Of a DNA stretch of 64,000 nucleotides, positions 24,505 to 32,855 are shown one piece after another (positions within the stretch are counted from its first letter, which is position 1; the number at the start of each line of letters is the position of its first letter). A program made the translations under genes and the position numbers. Source of the stretch: Radiobacillus deserti (GTDB lineage: Bacteria > Bacillota > Bacilli > Bacillales > Amphibacillaceae); assembly GCF_007301515.1 (NCBI RefSeq), contig NZ_CP041666.1:248001-312000 (forward strand). The letters run 5' to 3'. The notes beneath the pieces were generated by a model. It was not told where the DNA came from. It did not search any database and worked only from the letters and a program-made list of their open reading frames with translations.

Positions 24505-24791
24505 CGATATTTCTCCGTTAAGCGGTCCATGGTAGCACCATTTGGATTGTAAAGTACTTTAATTTGCGAAATGATGCTAGGGCTTCCTAATTCAACCATT
24601 CTTTTATTCATTTTTTCTACGATAGAGAATAGCCTGCTTAACTCGCCTTCCATCGTCGTTTCAAGTGGATGCACCTCATATTTCACCCCAGCTTGGTCGA
24701 TGATTGCGATAGCTTCATCCACAAATGGAATGACATCTTCCCCATTTCTCGTCTTCGGTATGATTTGAATACTTAATAATGCGTTTGCCAT
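24501..24791 (-). CDS. MTH1187/YkoF-type thiamine-binding protein
   Basis: The 96-residue protein MANALLSIQIIPKTRNGEDV, with VDEAIAIIDQAGVKYEVHPLE, matches the small ferredoxin-fold thiamine/HMP-binding family (DUF77). Family members bind thiamine or pyrimidine in the cytoplasm and often occur with ThiXYZ. It sits between thiY and thiX with overlapping ends, so it is stoichiometrically co-expressed. Confidence 0.82.
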   Translation of the reverse strand: MANALLSIQIIPKTRNGEDVIPFVDEAIAIIDQAGVKYEVHPLETTMEGELSRLFSIVEKMNKRMVELGSPSIISQIKVLYNPNGATMDRLTEKYR

Positions 24792-25807
24792 TATTCCTTC
24801 ACCTCTGGTAAAAATTCATTAGTAAAGGAAGCCTCTGCATCGAGTTTCTTTTCTAGTAATTGATTGTCCATCATCCAGCTTGCATAGTTCTCCCAAACCT
24901 CTAGCTTTTGAACACCCCATTGCTTTGCGTCATCCTGATATCTTGGAGACAACCATTTTTGGCTTGCTCTCACTAGTTCTGGGTCAAGATCTGGGACAGC
25001 TTTAATGAGAATCTCAGCAGATTTTTCTGGATTGTTAATGGCATATTTATACCCTTTAGAAGCGGCAGTGACAAATGCTCTTACTGTATCTGGATCTTCT
25101 TTTATTTTATCTTCACTTGTCGTAAGCACAGGCGTATAATAGTCGAGTTTTTCCGAGTAGTCGGTTAGATACACCATGTTTAATTTTTGGTTACGAAGCT
25201 CTGCTTCTACTCCGGTCCATGCATAATAGATCCAAGCAAAATCAATATCTCTTTCCACCGCAGTGAAAAAGTCGGAATTCCCCATGTTCACAATATTAAC
25301 GTTTTCGACATCTGCATTTTCCTGTTTCATTAACGAGTCAATAACGGCTTTTTCGACAGGGTCTCCGTATCCACCGTATGTTTTCCCTTCGAAATCAGCA
25401 GGGGAGTCAATCTTTTTATCTTTCGGTGAAGCAAACCCAGATGTATTATGCTGTATGATTGCTGCAATCGACACGAGTGGTACCCCTTGGACCCGTGCTT
25501 GGGTTAGGCTTTCCTGCGCCCCAATTCCGAAGTCCGCTTGTCCAGATGCAACTAGTTGATTGGCACCAGCTTCTCCTGGAAGAACAATCTCTACATCTAA
25601 ACCTTGCTCTTCAAAATAACCTTTTTCTTTTGCAACATATAAGCCCGTGTGGTTCGTATTTGGGGTCCAATCTAACATAATTTTAACCTTCTTAAGCTCT
25701 TTTGTGCTGGTTCCTTCTTCTTTTGCTGCGGATTTACTTTGTTCTTGCCCGCAAGCTGCTAGTAGTCCAACTAGCAATATTAATGAGATGATCATCCATT
25801 TCTTCAT
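24791..25807 (-). CDS. thiY: Thiamine-precursor (HMP/formylaminopyrimidine) binding lipoprotein
   Basis: MKKWMIISLILLVGLLAACG is a lipoprotein signal with lipobox LAAC. The mature part is an NMT1/THI5-like periplasmic-type binding protein: LDWTPNTNHTGLYVAKEKGY, VASGQADFGIGAQESLTQAR, YGGYGDPVEKAVIDSLM, then FAWIYYAWTG. These fit ThiY-type proteins that bind pyrimidine precursors. ATG 25807 has AAGGAGG upstream; the open frame extends through the terminator and is not used there. It is the first gene after the TPP riboswitch. Confidence 0.9.
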   Translation of the reverse strand: MKKWMIISLILLVGLLAACGQEQSKSAAKEEGTSTKELKKVKIMLDWTPNTNHTGLYVAKEKGYFEEQGLDVEIVLPGEAGANQLVASGQADFGIGAQESLTQARVQGVPLVSIAAIIQHNTSGFASPKDKKIDSPADFEGKTYGGYGDPVEKAVIDSLMKQENADVENVNIVNMGNSDFFTAVERDIDFAWIYYAWTGVEAELRNQKLNMVYLTDYSEKLDYYTPVLTTSEDKIKEDPDTVRAFVTAASKGYKYAINNPEKSAEILIKAVPDLDPELVRASQKWLSPRYQDDAKQWGVQKLEVWENYASWMMDNQLLEKKLDAEASFTNEFLPEVKE

Positions 25808-25885
25808 ATCCAATTCCTCCTTAATTATAGAAATCGTTGCACCAATTTCCCGTGATTCGGTGAACCCAGCTAGTATTTTTTGGAT

Positions 25886-25919
25886 AAATAAAAAGCGCCA
25901 AAGGCTTGAGCCTTGGCGC
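25886..25919 (-). terminator. Riboswitch-controlled terminator
   Basis: On the minus strand GCGCCAAGGCT, CA, AGCCTTTGGCGC, then TTTTTATTTATCC forms a strong intrinsic terminator 42 bases after the TPP aptamer and about 80 bases before thiY. It is the likely expression platform: TPP-bound aptamer allows it to form. Confidence 0.88.
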
Positions 25920-25961
25920 ATGTAAACATAAATGAACACAAAAACGTGTTTGCTTTATCCA

Positions 25962-26050
25962 TGTTCCCTACGCTGGTCTCAACCAGATCAGGTTCTAAGG
26001 GTCAGTATCTAACGGATACAATCTCAACCAGCAAACACTGGTCCCCCCAC
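25962..26050 (-). ncRNA. TPP riboswitch (THI element)
   Basis: The minus strand reads GGGGGGACCAGTG then CTGGTTGAGATTG, a P3 arm, GACCCTTAGAACCTGATCTG and GGTTGAGACCAGCGTAGGGA. These are the conserved P1, P2, J2/4, P4 and P5 segments of the thi box. It precedes the thiY operon and supports its annotation as thiamine-precursor uptake repressed by TPP. Confidence 0.95.
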
Positions 26051-26120
26051 AGGTTCGTATAATTTTATTGGTTTAACGTTTCGTTCTAACTTTGCCATAG
26101 TTCTTTTACTTTTTCAAGAG

Positions 26121-26669
26121 TTAATGAATCTCCATTTCCATATTTTCTATCGTTTTATTACCCGAAATGATGGTTACATCCGCGACTCCTTTTTCTGAAA
26201 AGGAAATGGGGCTGACTTCATAAATGGATTGAATGTTATGCTTCAAATTGGTTTCCCTTATGGGAGTAAGGGTCACGTCTAATTCCTCAGATTTCCCGGA
26301 AGGATAGGTTACTTGTAATTTCGTATTATCTCCAATCTCTACCGGTTCCCAAAATACAAGGTGAATAGAAGCTTCCTCCTTTTTCTTAATAAGCTGTGGT
26401 GCATAATAGCCTACCTCCCCAATTTCCCCGAACACGGTATATTCCCCCTCTTCCACATAGATGTCTAGATAGGGCGGCTGGTAGGTAATAAGATGAAATA
26501 TTCCATATCCAATAGCGAGAATGGCAATGATGGGGAGACCTATACGAAGTTGCTTAAACCCTTTGTTGGAAAAGCTGCTCATAAAACGAGAATAGGTGGC
26601 TCGTTTGTCTGCAATAATGAGAATGAGCGAAACAATAAGTAAGACAATCCCTAATGCAATATAAGTCAC
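26121..26669 (-). CDS. Membrane-anchored hypothetical protein
   Basis: The protein of 182 residues has hydrophobic segments at about 3-20 and 43-63 with a basic loop between, then an extracytoplasmic, beta-rich domain of about 115 residues rich in Glu, Tyr and Ile (YLDIYVEEGEYTVFGEIGEV). I do not recognise the family. Ribosome site AAAGGAATG precedes ATG 26669. It is monocistronic, upstream of the TPP riboswitch on the same strand. Confidence 0.65.
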   Translation of the reverse strand: MTYIALGIVLLIVSLILIIADKRATYSRFMSSFSNKGFKQLRIGLPIIAILAIGYGIFHLITYQPPYLDIYVEEGEYTVFGEIGEVGYYAPQLIKKKEEASIHLVFWEPVEIGDNTKLQVTYPSGKSEELDVTLTPIRETNLKHNIQSIYEVSPISFSEKGVADVTIISGNKTIENMEMEIH

Positions 26670-26828
26670 AAGCCAACATTCCTTTCGTATTTATTACCAT
26701 TATTTTACCATAAGTGTTTAAGTGGTTTTTACACTATTAAAAATATGTGGGACTTCTGGATGAAATGAATGATGAAGTCTCATACTATGCAGTAGATATC
26801 TTGAATTGTTTAAAAAGGAGTAGAAGAG

Positions 26829-28085
26829 ATGGCTTTAAATCAAAACCTGCCTCATGACAGGAGTGTAGATAACAGTATTGCTGTTATGAGGGAAGGCTAT
26901 CATTTTATCCAAAATCGGTTGGATAAGTATAAAACAGAAGTTTTTGAAGCGAGAATATTAGGAGAGCAAGCTATTTGTATGAGCGGAGAAGAAGCTGCAC
27001 GGTTATTTTATGATACTAATAAATTTAGAAGAAATGGGGCAGTACCAAAACGAGTTCAAAAGTCGACGTTTGGGGTAGATGCTGTCCATACCATGGACGA
27101 TGAAGCTCATACGCATCGGAAGCTTTTATTTACAACCCTACTTGCTCCTGAGCGGCAGAAGGAAATTGCTGGAATGATAATGGAAGAACTGCTCGCCTCT
27201 ATTGACAATTGGCAAGAAAAAGAAAAAATCATCCTATTTGAAGAAGTGAAAGTTATTTATTGTCGAGCAGTGTGTAGGTGGGCGGGAGTTCCTCTGAAAA
27301 AAGAGGAAGAACGAGAGCGAGCGGAAGACTTTAGTGCAATGGTGGATGCGTTTGGGGCAATTGGACCGAGACACTGGAAAGGGCGTCGAGCTCGCAATCG
27401 AGGGAATGAATGGATTAAACAAGTGATTGAAGATGTCCGAAATGGGAAAATGGATGCAAAACAGGGAACAGCTCTTTATGAAATGGCCCATTATAAGGAG
27501 TTAGATGGAAGACAGTTAAATTCTTTAATGGCTGCTATTGAGCTAATCAATGTACTACGTCCTGTTACAGTCATCTCTATTTTTGCTACCTTTGCGGCAC
27601 TGGCTATTCATGACCACCCGCATGTAAGAGAGAAATTAAAGGAGAGAGACCCAGAATACCTAGAATGTTTTGAACAAGAAGTAAGAAGGTTCTATCCATT
27701 TGCACCGTTTTTAGGGGCTCGAGTAAAGGCTGATTTTAAGTGGAAGGATTTTTATTTCAAGAAAAATATGCTCGTCATCCTTGATGTTTATGGTACGAAC
27801 CATGATGAAAGGATTTGGGATAAGCCTGAAGTGTTTAACCCAGATCGGTTTCGTGATTGGGATGGAAACTTGTTTACTTTTATCCCGCAAGGTGGGGGAG
27901 ATCCGAAGAAAACACATCGTTGTCCTGGTGAAGGGGTAGTAGGGGAAGTAATTAAATCCACAGTTGACTTCTTAGTGAATAAGATTGATTTTGATGTACC
28001 AAAACAGAATTTGGAATTCAGTTATGTAAGGATGCCTACTTTACCGGAAAGTGGCTTTATCATGGAAAATATTAGACGGAAATAA
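26829..28085 (+). CDS. cypC: Fatty-acid hydroxylating cytochrome P450 peroxygenase (CYP152)
   Basis: The 418-residue protein aligns closely with B. subtilis CypC/YbdT: NAVPKRVQ-like GAVPKRVQKSTFGVDAVHTM, AFGAIGPRHWKGRRARNRG, QEVRRFYPFAPF with the substrate-carboxylate-binding Arg, and heme ligand Cys365 in HRCPGEGVVGE. CYP152 enzymes use hydrogen peroxide to hydroxylate fatty acids at alpha or beta positions (some decarboxylate them). The residue before the Arg-Pro motif cannot tell hydroxylase from decarboxylase. AAAGGAG lies upstream of the ATG. Monocistronic. Confidence 0.92.
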   Translation: MALNQNLPHDRSVDNSIAVMREGYHFIQNRLDKYKTEVFEARILGEQAICMSGEEAARLFYDTNKFRRNGAVPKRVQKSTFGVDAVHTMDDEAHTHRKLLFTTLLAPERQKEIAGMIMEELLASIDNWQEKEKIILFEEVKVIYCRAVCRWAGVPLKKEEERERAEDFSAMVDAFGAIGPRHWKGRRARNRGNEWIKQVIEDVRNGKMDAKQGTALYEMAHYKELDGRQLNSLMAAIELINVLRPVTVISIFATFAALAIHDHPHVREKLKERDPEYLECFEQEVRRFYPFAPFLGARVKADFKWKDFYFKKNMLVILDVYGTNHDERIWDKPEVFNPDRFRDWDGNLFTFIPQGGGDPKKTHRCPGEGVVGEVIKSTVDFLVNKIDFDVPKQNLEFSYVRMPTLPESGFIMENIRRK

Positions 28086-28101
28086 GTCAGACTCTAGACG
28101 G

Positions 28102-28131
28102 TTGCTCTTTCTATTCCGTTAGTTCTATAAT
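28102..28131 (+). promoter_or_regulatory. Candidate sigma-A promoter of the 28.1-kb leader
   Basis: TTGCTC (28102-28107) and TATAAT (28126-28131) with 18 bp spacing, about 30 bp before a small ORF with a strong ribosome site. Confidence 0.6.
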
Positions 28132-28162
28132 GAATGTATTACGTATTCTGGAGGTGTCGGCT

Positions 28163-28258
28163 ATGGTAAATGAAACACATTTGCCACACTTTGTAGCAGC
28201 TCATGCAAAGCCTACTATTGGAAAGGGCGATACTTTGCATGAGGTAGACTGTCTCTAA
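28163..28258 (+). CDS. Short leader ORF, 31 residues
   Basis: ATG 28163 is preceded by TGGAGGTG at 28149-28156, with 6-8 bases spacing, and encodes MVNETHLPHFVAAHAKPTIG then KGDTLHEVDCL, ending in TAA 28256-28258. It lies between a sigma-A-like promoter and the CD3324-family gene and runs into the hairpin cluster described separately. It may be a leader peptide; no family recognised. It is shorter than usual gene-calling limits. Confidence 0.45.
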   Translation: MVNETHLPHFVAAHAKPTIGKGDTLHEVDCL

Positions 28259-28316
28259 TCGCCTCATAGAAACCTATCATTTCTAATAGGTCGGCTTTGC
28301 AACCTTACTTTGCATT
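28201..28316 (+). promoter_or_regulatory. Leader with alternative hairpins (ATGCAAAG/CTTTGCAT repeats)
   Basis: TCATGCAAAG (28201-28210) pairs perfectly with CTTTGCATGA (28233-28242); ATGAGG (28239-28244) pairs with CCTCAT (28262-28267); ACCTAT (28272-28277) pairs with ATAGGT near 28286-28291. GCTTTGCA (near 28294) and CTTTGCAT (28308-28315) are competing partners for the first arm. The stems overlap, so only some can form at once. No T-run follows, so control would be at translation of the gene starting 28341. Confidence 0.45.
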
Positions 28317-28340
28317 AAAAAAGATAAGGGGCTGACTGAA

Positions 28341-28607
28341 ATGAAGCAAGTGAGAGCAACGGACTTATTACCGGAAGAGTTGTTGCTAGAAATACAAAAG
28401 TATGTCGATGGAGAGATACTGTATATTCCGAAGCGATCTGAAAAGCACTGTAAGTGGGGATCGCGTTCAGGGGGACGTAAGTACATTGATGAACGGAATC
28501 AAGACATACGTGAATTATTCCAAAATGGCACGAGAATTGATGATCTTGCCGACATGTATTGTCTTTCACCAGAAACCATAAAAAAAATAGTCTATTCAAA
28601 ACAGTAG
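28341..28607 (+). CDS. CD3324-family protein with C-terminal HTH
   Basis: The 88-residue product starts MKQVRATDLLPEELLLEIQK, followed by YVDGEILYIPKR and a C-terminal Mor-like HTH (RNQDIRELFQNGTRIDDLAD, then SPETIKKIVY). Family members are small putative regulators common in Firmicutes; targets are unknown. GGGG at 28328-28331 is a modest ribosome site. It lies downstream of the structured leader and ends before a strong terminator. Confidence 0.75.
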   Translation: MKQVRATDLLPEELLLEIQKYVDGEILYIPKRSEKHCKWGSRSGGRKYIDERNQDIRELFQNGTRIDDLADMYCLSPETIKKIVYSKQ

Positions 28608-28610
28608 AAA

Positions 28611-28646
28611 GCATTGGTGGTGGAATCCGCCAGTGCTTTTTTATTA
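28611..28646 (+). terminator. Terminator after the CD3324-family gene
   Basis: GCATTGGTGG, loop TGGAAT, CCGCCAGTGC, then TTTTTTATT. Ten pairs including two G.T. Confidence 0.9.
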
Positions 28647-28737
28647 TGGTAAGTTTGTTTATAAATTGTTTTATCTATTTTCATAATAGTTATTTTTCGC
28701 TAGAGTAAAATGAAACGTTAGAAAGGAGTAAGACTAC

Positions 28738-29391
28738 ATGGAACCATTTATTCGCAACGACCAATTTAACTATATAAAGAAGCAAGCTCAATCGATTGTA
28801 AACGGACATTCTACTGCAAATGATAAGGGAGTCCTGACAGCGGTAAAAACAATGGCTATGGAACGCTCAACACAGCTTTTCCATGAATTAAATGAGGAAC
28901 AGAAAAAGCTCTTAGAACCTATTGTAGATATTGTGAATAAAGAGGATAGTGAGCAGTTTTTAGCTGTTTTAAAGCCATATGTAATCCCTTTTCAAGAAGT
29001 GAGGGAACAAACTTTAAAAAAGCTATTTCCTAAAGTGAAAAAATTAAAAACACCAGACCTAAATAAAATAGATTGGAGAGCCATTTCCTATCTAGGTTGG
29101 AATGACACTGGTTCTGAAAAGAAGTACCTCGTGTTGCGTGATCCAGAAAAAGAGAAATTAGTAGGTTTGCAAGGGTCTTATAAACCTTTACCAAATCAAA
29201 AGGGGATTTGCGTCATTTGTAATCACTTTGAGGAAGTGGGATTGTTCGTAGCTCAAGTCAAAGGAAATGTACAAGGAACATTTACACGAAGAGGAAATTA
29301 CATTTGTCACGATACCGAAGCGTGTAACAGTAGAATTACTTCCTTAGATAAACTTCATGACTTTATGAATCGCGTACGGAAGAAGAATTAA
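28738..29391 (+). CDS. FusB/FusC-family EF-G-binding protein
   Basis: The 217-residue protein has an N-terminal helical domain (MEPFIRNDQFNYIKKQAQSI) and a C-terminal four-ligand zinc finger (GICVICNHF, then RRGNYICHDTEACN), as in FusB/FusC. Family members bind elongation factor G and release stalled EF-G, giving fusidic-acid protection in Staphylococcus. Chromosomal copies in Bacillaceae are common and their resistance effect is unknown. GAAAGGAG precedes the ATG. It is monocistronic. Confidence 0.85.
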   Translation: MEPFIRNDQFNYIKKQAQSIVNGHSTANDKGVLTAVKTMAMERSTQLFHELNEEQKKLLEPIVDIVNKEDSEQFLAVLKPYVIPFQEVREQTLKKLFPKVKKLKTPDLNKIDWRAISYLGWNDTGSEKKYLVLRDPEKEKLVGLQGSYKPLPNQKGICVICNHFEEVGLFVAQVKGNVQGTFTRRGNYICHDTEACNSRITSLDKLHDFMNRVRKKN

Positions 29392-29420
29392 CACGGTCCT
29401 TAGGATCGTGTTTTTGTTTT
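29391..29420 (+). terminator. Terminator after the EF-G-binding protein gene
   Basis: ACACGGTCC, TTA, GGATCGTGT, then TTTTGTTTT. The stem begins at the last base of the stop codon. Confidence 0.85.
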
Positions 29421-29430
29421 ATTAACTACC

Positions 29431-29444
29431 TTACAAAAATGTAA
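29431..29444. promoter_or_regulatory. BceR-type operator
   Basis: TTACAAAAATGTAA is a perfect match to TNACA-N4-TGTAA, the motif reported for BceR-like response regulators. It lies about 80 bases upstream of the bceA-like gene, a suitable activator position. No bceRS genes are within the window. Confidence 0.65.
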
Positions 29445-29522
29445 GACAAATGAAAGGATATTCAATAGGGAATCAAGCCTTTTCTGGCTACACTAGGGGT
29501 AGATTAGATTGGAGGTTTGAAC

Positions 29523-30287
29523 ATGACACAAACAGTCGTAAACGTTCAAAATGTGAAAAAAGTATTTGGAAAACGAAATGAAAACCAATTCCATGCCCTT
29601 AACGGAGTTTCGTTTCAAATAAAAGAAGGGGAATTCGTCGGAGTAATGGGACCTTCCGGTGCAGGAAAAACAACATTGCTTAATGTGGTTTCTACACTTG
29701 ATCAAGCTACTGGTGGGTTGATCGAAATCGCAGGTTCCAATATAACGAATATGAAACAGAGTCATTTGTCAGATTTTCGCTCGAAAAAGCTTGGTTTTAT
29801 ATTTCAAGATTTTAACTTACTCGAAAACTTAACCATTTATGAAAATATTGCACTTCCGTTGTCCTTACAAGGCGTTTCTTCTCGACAAATTAAGCCGAGT
29901 GTACAGGAGGTGGCAAAGAAACTAGGAATTGAAGGTATTTTAGAAAAATACCCAGCGACAGTGTCAGGTGGTCAGAAACAGCGTGCAGCGGCAGCTCGGG
30001 CATTGGTCCATGAACCAGCCATTATTTTGGCGGATGAACCAACAGGAGCACTTGACTCTAAAAATGCAAAAAGCTTAATGGAAGCAATGACTCATCTAAA
30101 CCATAACCATAATGTTTCCATTATGTTGGTCACACATGATCCATTCAGTGCTAGTTACTGTGACCGTATCCTATTTATCCAAGACGGAGAATTATATAAA
30201 GAAATCCAGCGAGATGGTACCCGTAGTGAATTCCACCAATCTATCCTACATGTGTTAGCGGAATTTGCATCTGCGGAAGAGGAATAG
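29523..30287 (+). CDS. bceA: BceA-type ABC transporter ATP-binding protein
   Basis: The product of 254 residues has Walker A GPSGAGKTT, Q-loop FIFQDFNLLENLTIYENIAL, signature VSGGQKQRAAAARAL and Walker B IILADEPTGALDSK, all typical of the MacB/BceA class. It powers the adjacent permease. ATG 29523 has GGAGG at proper distance; a TTG two codons earlier is also possible. The bceB-like gene starts 11 bases later. These transporters resist peptide antibiotics acting on lipid II cycle intermediates, such as bacitracin. Confidence 0.88.
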   Translation: MTQTVVNVQNVKKVFGKRNENQFHALNGVSFQIKEGEFVGVMGPSGAGKTTLLNVVSTLDQATGGLIEIAGSNITNMKQSHLSDFRSKKLGFIFQDFNLLENLTIYENIALPLSLQGVSSRQIKPSVQEVAKKLGIEGILEKYPATVSGGQKQRAAAARALVHEPAIILADEPTGALDSKNAKSLMEAMTHLNHNHNVSIMLVTHDPFSASYCDRILFIQDGELYKEIQRDGTRSEFHQSILHVLAEFASAEEE

Positions 30288-30298
30288 GAGGAAAAAGC

Positions 30299-32161
30299 AT
30301 GCTTGTTAAACTATCGCTTGCCAGCATGAGGAAAATGTTTAAAGACTACCTAGTCCTCTTGTTTGGCTTAACCATATCTATTTCGATTTTTTATATGTTT
30401 GAGACACTTGCACAAAACAGAGCGTTTCTTGAGTCTAACGCTATGATAGGCTCGATTGTCTTTGTATTCCATGTTGGGTCCTTCATATTAGGGACAATTA
30501 CTGTTTTCTATATTTTCTATGCAACGTCCTTCATTCTCTCACTTCGGCAAAAGGAGATGGGAATGTATTTAACCTTTGGTGCAAAAAAAAGTAAAGTAGC
30601 CCAATTAATGTTTTTTGAAACGTTTGTTATAGGGTTAATTTCTTTAATCGTTGGACTTGCTATAGGAGTTGGTTTATCCCAAGTCATAGCCGATTTACTC
30701 ATGAATCAGCTTGATTTCTCAGGAGAAGGATTTAAACCGCTCTACACATCTTCCGTTGTTACTACAGTCCTATTTTATGTTATTTTGTTTTTCATAACGT
30801 CGCTAACGAATGGATTAAAGATTGCGAGAAAATCGGTGCTAGATTTAATTCATGCAGGACAAAAGAGCGATACCATTATTGCAACAGGAAAACGAACGTT
30901 TTTAGGTGTTTTCTTTTCCATCATCCTTATGGCGGTTGGGTATTATGCCATGATCAACATGGGAAGCCTTGCCCAAATGGGGTTAATTATAGCTACCGCA
31001 ACGATTATTCCTGGAACCTATTTATTGTTTATTTCTTTACTTCCGTATTTCATGAAGCGGCTGAAGGGAATGCGTTCATTAAATGAAAAAGGGATTAATT
31101 CTTTTACCTTCGCTCAATTACGATTTAGAATTCATCAATTAACGAAAGTACTAGGAACGGTCGCCATGTTAGTTGCACTTGGACTTGGGGCAATGACAGC
31201 TAGTTTATCCTTCTATAACAATATTGAAAAGCAAGCAGCCCTTTTCCATGGAAATGATTTGTTTATCCATCAACCTAGTGAGCAAGATTTAGAGATGCTA
31301 GAAAAAATGGATGTAAAGAATCAGAATGAGTATCGTTATAAGCTTAATGAAGAAGGAATTTATTTTCTGAAAAAGGATCTATTAGAGAACCCACCGACGG
31401 TGAGGCAGTTTGATCCAAACATGACAGATTATCCAGTTCCGAAAACATTAGATGTGGAGCTACCTAAAGATCGATATGCCTTACACGCAAAAGATGGGAT
31501 GACTGAGATTCCTAAAGAATGGACTATGGCGTTTCAAACAGAGCTTAGTGTAGATGAAACGATGTTCGGTAATAAGCCTATTTATATCTATTCTCAAGAA
31601 GCTTATAACTCCGTAGAGGGAAAAGAGAAACACGTATTACTTTTACAATTAGATGATTTCACGGAGCATCTTGATCAGATTAAAACGATTGTAAATGGTC
31701 AAAAGAAGCTTGCGAAAAATCTAACTGGTACAGAGCCAGAAATGCTAGGTACAAAATATGATAACTATTTAGGGTTTAAAGCAATCGCGAATGGAACGAT
31801 TTTTATGGGTGTATTTTTAGGCATAGCATTCTTAATGATGATGGCTAGTGTCTTAATGTTTAAACTTCTTTCTGGTGCACCTGTAGATGTACAACGGTAC
31901 AGCATGCTACGCAAAATAGGGGTAAGAAGATCCTTGCTGAGCAAGTCTATTTACAAAGAGCTGTTTTTAGTATTCCTATTCCCAGCTTTGGTTGGATTAG
32001 TTCATGTAATTGTAGGCATGCAAATGTTTTCGTTTATTTTAGTGGAGCCTTATACGAAGATTTGGTTACCGCTGAGTCTATTCATCATTATTTACTTTGG
32101 CATTTATTACTTGCTAACTGTTCAGCTTTATAAACGGATCGTGTTGCCGAAGGAAAAATAA
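30299..32161 (+). CDS. bceB: BceB-type FtsX-fold permease
   Basis: The 620-residue protein has about ten membrane segments in BceB layout and an extracytoplasmic domain of about 200 residues between helices 7 and 8 (from about LFHGNDLFIH to KAIANGTIFMG). ISIFYMFETLAQ near residue 27 and KEMGMYLTFGAKKSKVAQL are conserved in the family. This large domain senses and confers specificity to antimicrobial peptides. GGAGGAAAAAGC precedes the ATG. No BceRS pair is adjacent; a distant one is presumed. Confidence 0.88.
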   Translation: MLVKLSLASMRKMFKDYLVLLFGLTISISIFYMFETLAQNRAFLESNAMIGSIVFVFHVGSFILGTITVFYIFYATSFILSLRQKEMGMYLTFGAKKSKVAQLMFFETFVIGLISLIVGLAIGVGLSQVIADLLMNQLDFSGEGFKPLYTSSVVTTVLFYVILFFITSLTNGLKIARKSVLDLIHAGQKSDTIIATGKRTFLGVFFSIILMAVGYYAMINMGSLAQMGLIIATATIIPGTYLLFISLLPYFMKRLKGMRSLNEKGINSFTFAQLRFRIHQLTKVLGTVAMLVALGLGAMTASLSFYNNIEKQAALFHGNDLFIHQPSEQDLEMLEKMDVKNQNEYRYKLNEEGIYFLKKDLLENPPTVRQFDPNMTDYPVPKTLDVELPKDRYALHAKDGMTEIPKEWTMAFQTELSVDETMFGNKPIYIYSQEAYNSVEGKEKHVLLLQLDDFTEHLDQIKTIVNGQKKLAKNLTGTEPEMLGTKYDNYLGFKAIANGTIFMGVFLGIAFLMMMASVLMFKLLSGAPVDVQRYSMLRKIGVRRSLLSKSIYKELFLVFLFPALVGLVHVIVGMQMFSFILVEPYTKIWLPLSLFIIIYFGIYYLLTVQLYKRIVLPKEK

Positions 32162-32207
32162 GAGTTTTATGCGTTTTCGTTAGTTCAATATCTTTAAAAA
32201 CAAGTAA

Positions 32208-32241
32208 AGATGCAAACTGTGTTATGTTTGCATCTTTTTTT
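32208..32241 (+). terminator. Terminator of the bceAB operon
   Basis: AGATGCAAAC, loop TGTGTTAT, GTTTGCATCT, then TTTTTT. Ten perfect pairs. Confidence 0.92.
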
Positions 32242-32287
32242 AGTTGAATGGATAAATGTTGTAATATATAAGGGGAGGAGAGTGTAC

Positions 32288-32638
32288 ATGAAAGCTTATC
32301 AAATTATTTTAGCGTTCCTGCCCATTCCGTTTTTATTTCATTTTTATGAGTATAATAGTCATCTGCAAAAACACGAAGCTGTCTTTTTATTTCCACTTTT
32401 TATACTATCAACAATTGGTGTTGGGATAACTTTGAAAAGAGTTAAATGGCCTTTGTTTTTGGGGATAAATGTAATGATGACAGTCTTTTCCTTGATACTA
32501 GGTTCCTTCTTTATTGTGGATGATGGGAGTTGGTTTAAGCCTGTTGGAAGGGATGGAGCAATTATATTTATTTCTTTTATATATGTTTTAGGCCAATTGA
32601 TTATTAGATGGGTAGGCAAGCCTAGTCCTATTAATTAA
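32288..32638 (+). CDS. Small polytopic membrane protein, 116 residues
   Basis: The product MKAYQIILAFLPIPFLFHFY has four hydrophobic segments separated by short loops (HLQKHEA, KRVKW, DDGSWFKPVGRD). No family recognised. ATG 32288 follows GGGGAGGAG; the longer frame overlaps the preceding terminator and is rejected. It is monocistronic between bceAB and the desaturase. Confidence 0.6.
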   Translation: MKAYQIILAFLPIPFLFHFYEYNSHLQKHEAVFLFPLFILSTIGVGITLKRVKWPLFLGINVMMTVFSLILGSFFIVDDGSWFKPVGRDGAIIFISFIYVLGQLIIRWVGKPSPIN

Positions 32639-32770
32639 GACTTTTTAGTCGCATATTAATTGATTAAAGCTACTAAAAGGAGAGGTTTATTCGTTATAGT
32701 GTTCTTGGTAATCATGAGCCGAGAAAGAAATTCTTTTAAAAACGGTAAAAAAAAGACCTACATGATATTT

Positions 32771-32797
32771 GTCATATAAAAGCGTGACGATTATGAC
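32771..32797. promoter_or_regulatory. Candidate DesR-binding region upstream of des
   Basis: GTCAT-N8-GTGAC (32771-32788) is an inverted repeat, and a further ATGAC lies at 32793-32797. It is 59-85 bases upstream of the desaturase start, suitable for activation by phosphorylated DesR, which binds tandem sites in B. subtilis. The exact consensus was not checked. Confidence 0.4.
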
Positions 32798-32855
32798 TTC
32801 TGCGGCTTGTATATTTTCTGTAAGATTGACGTATCATCTCTACTAGGAGGTACGT

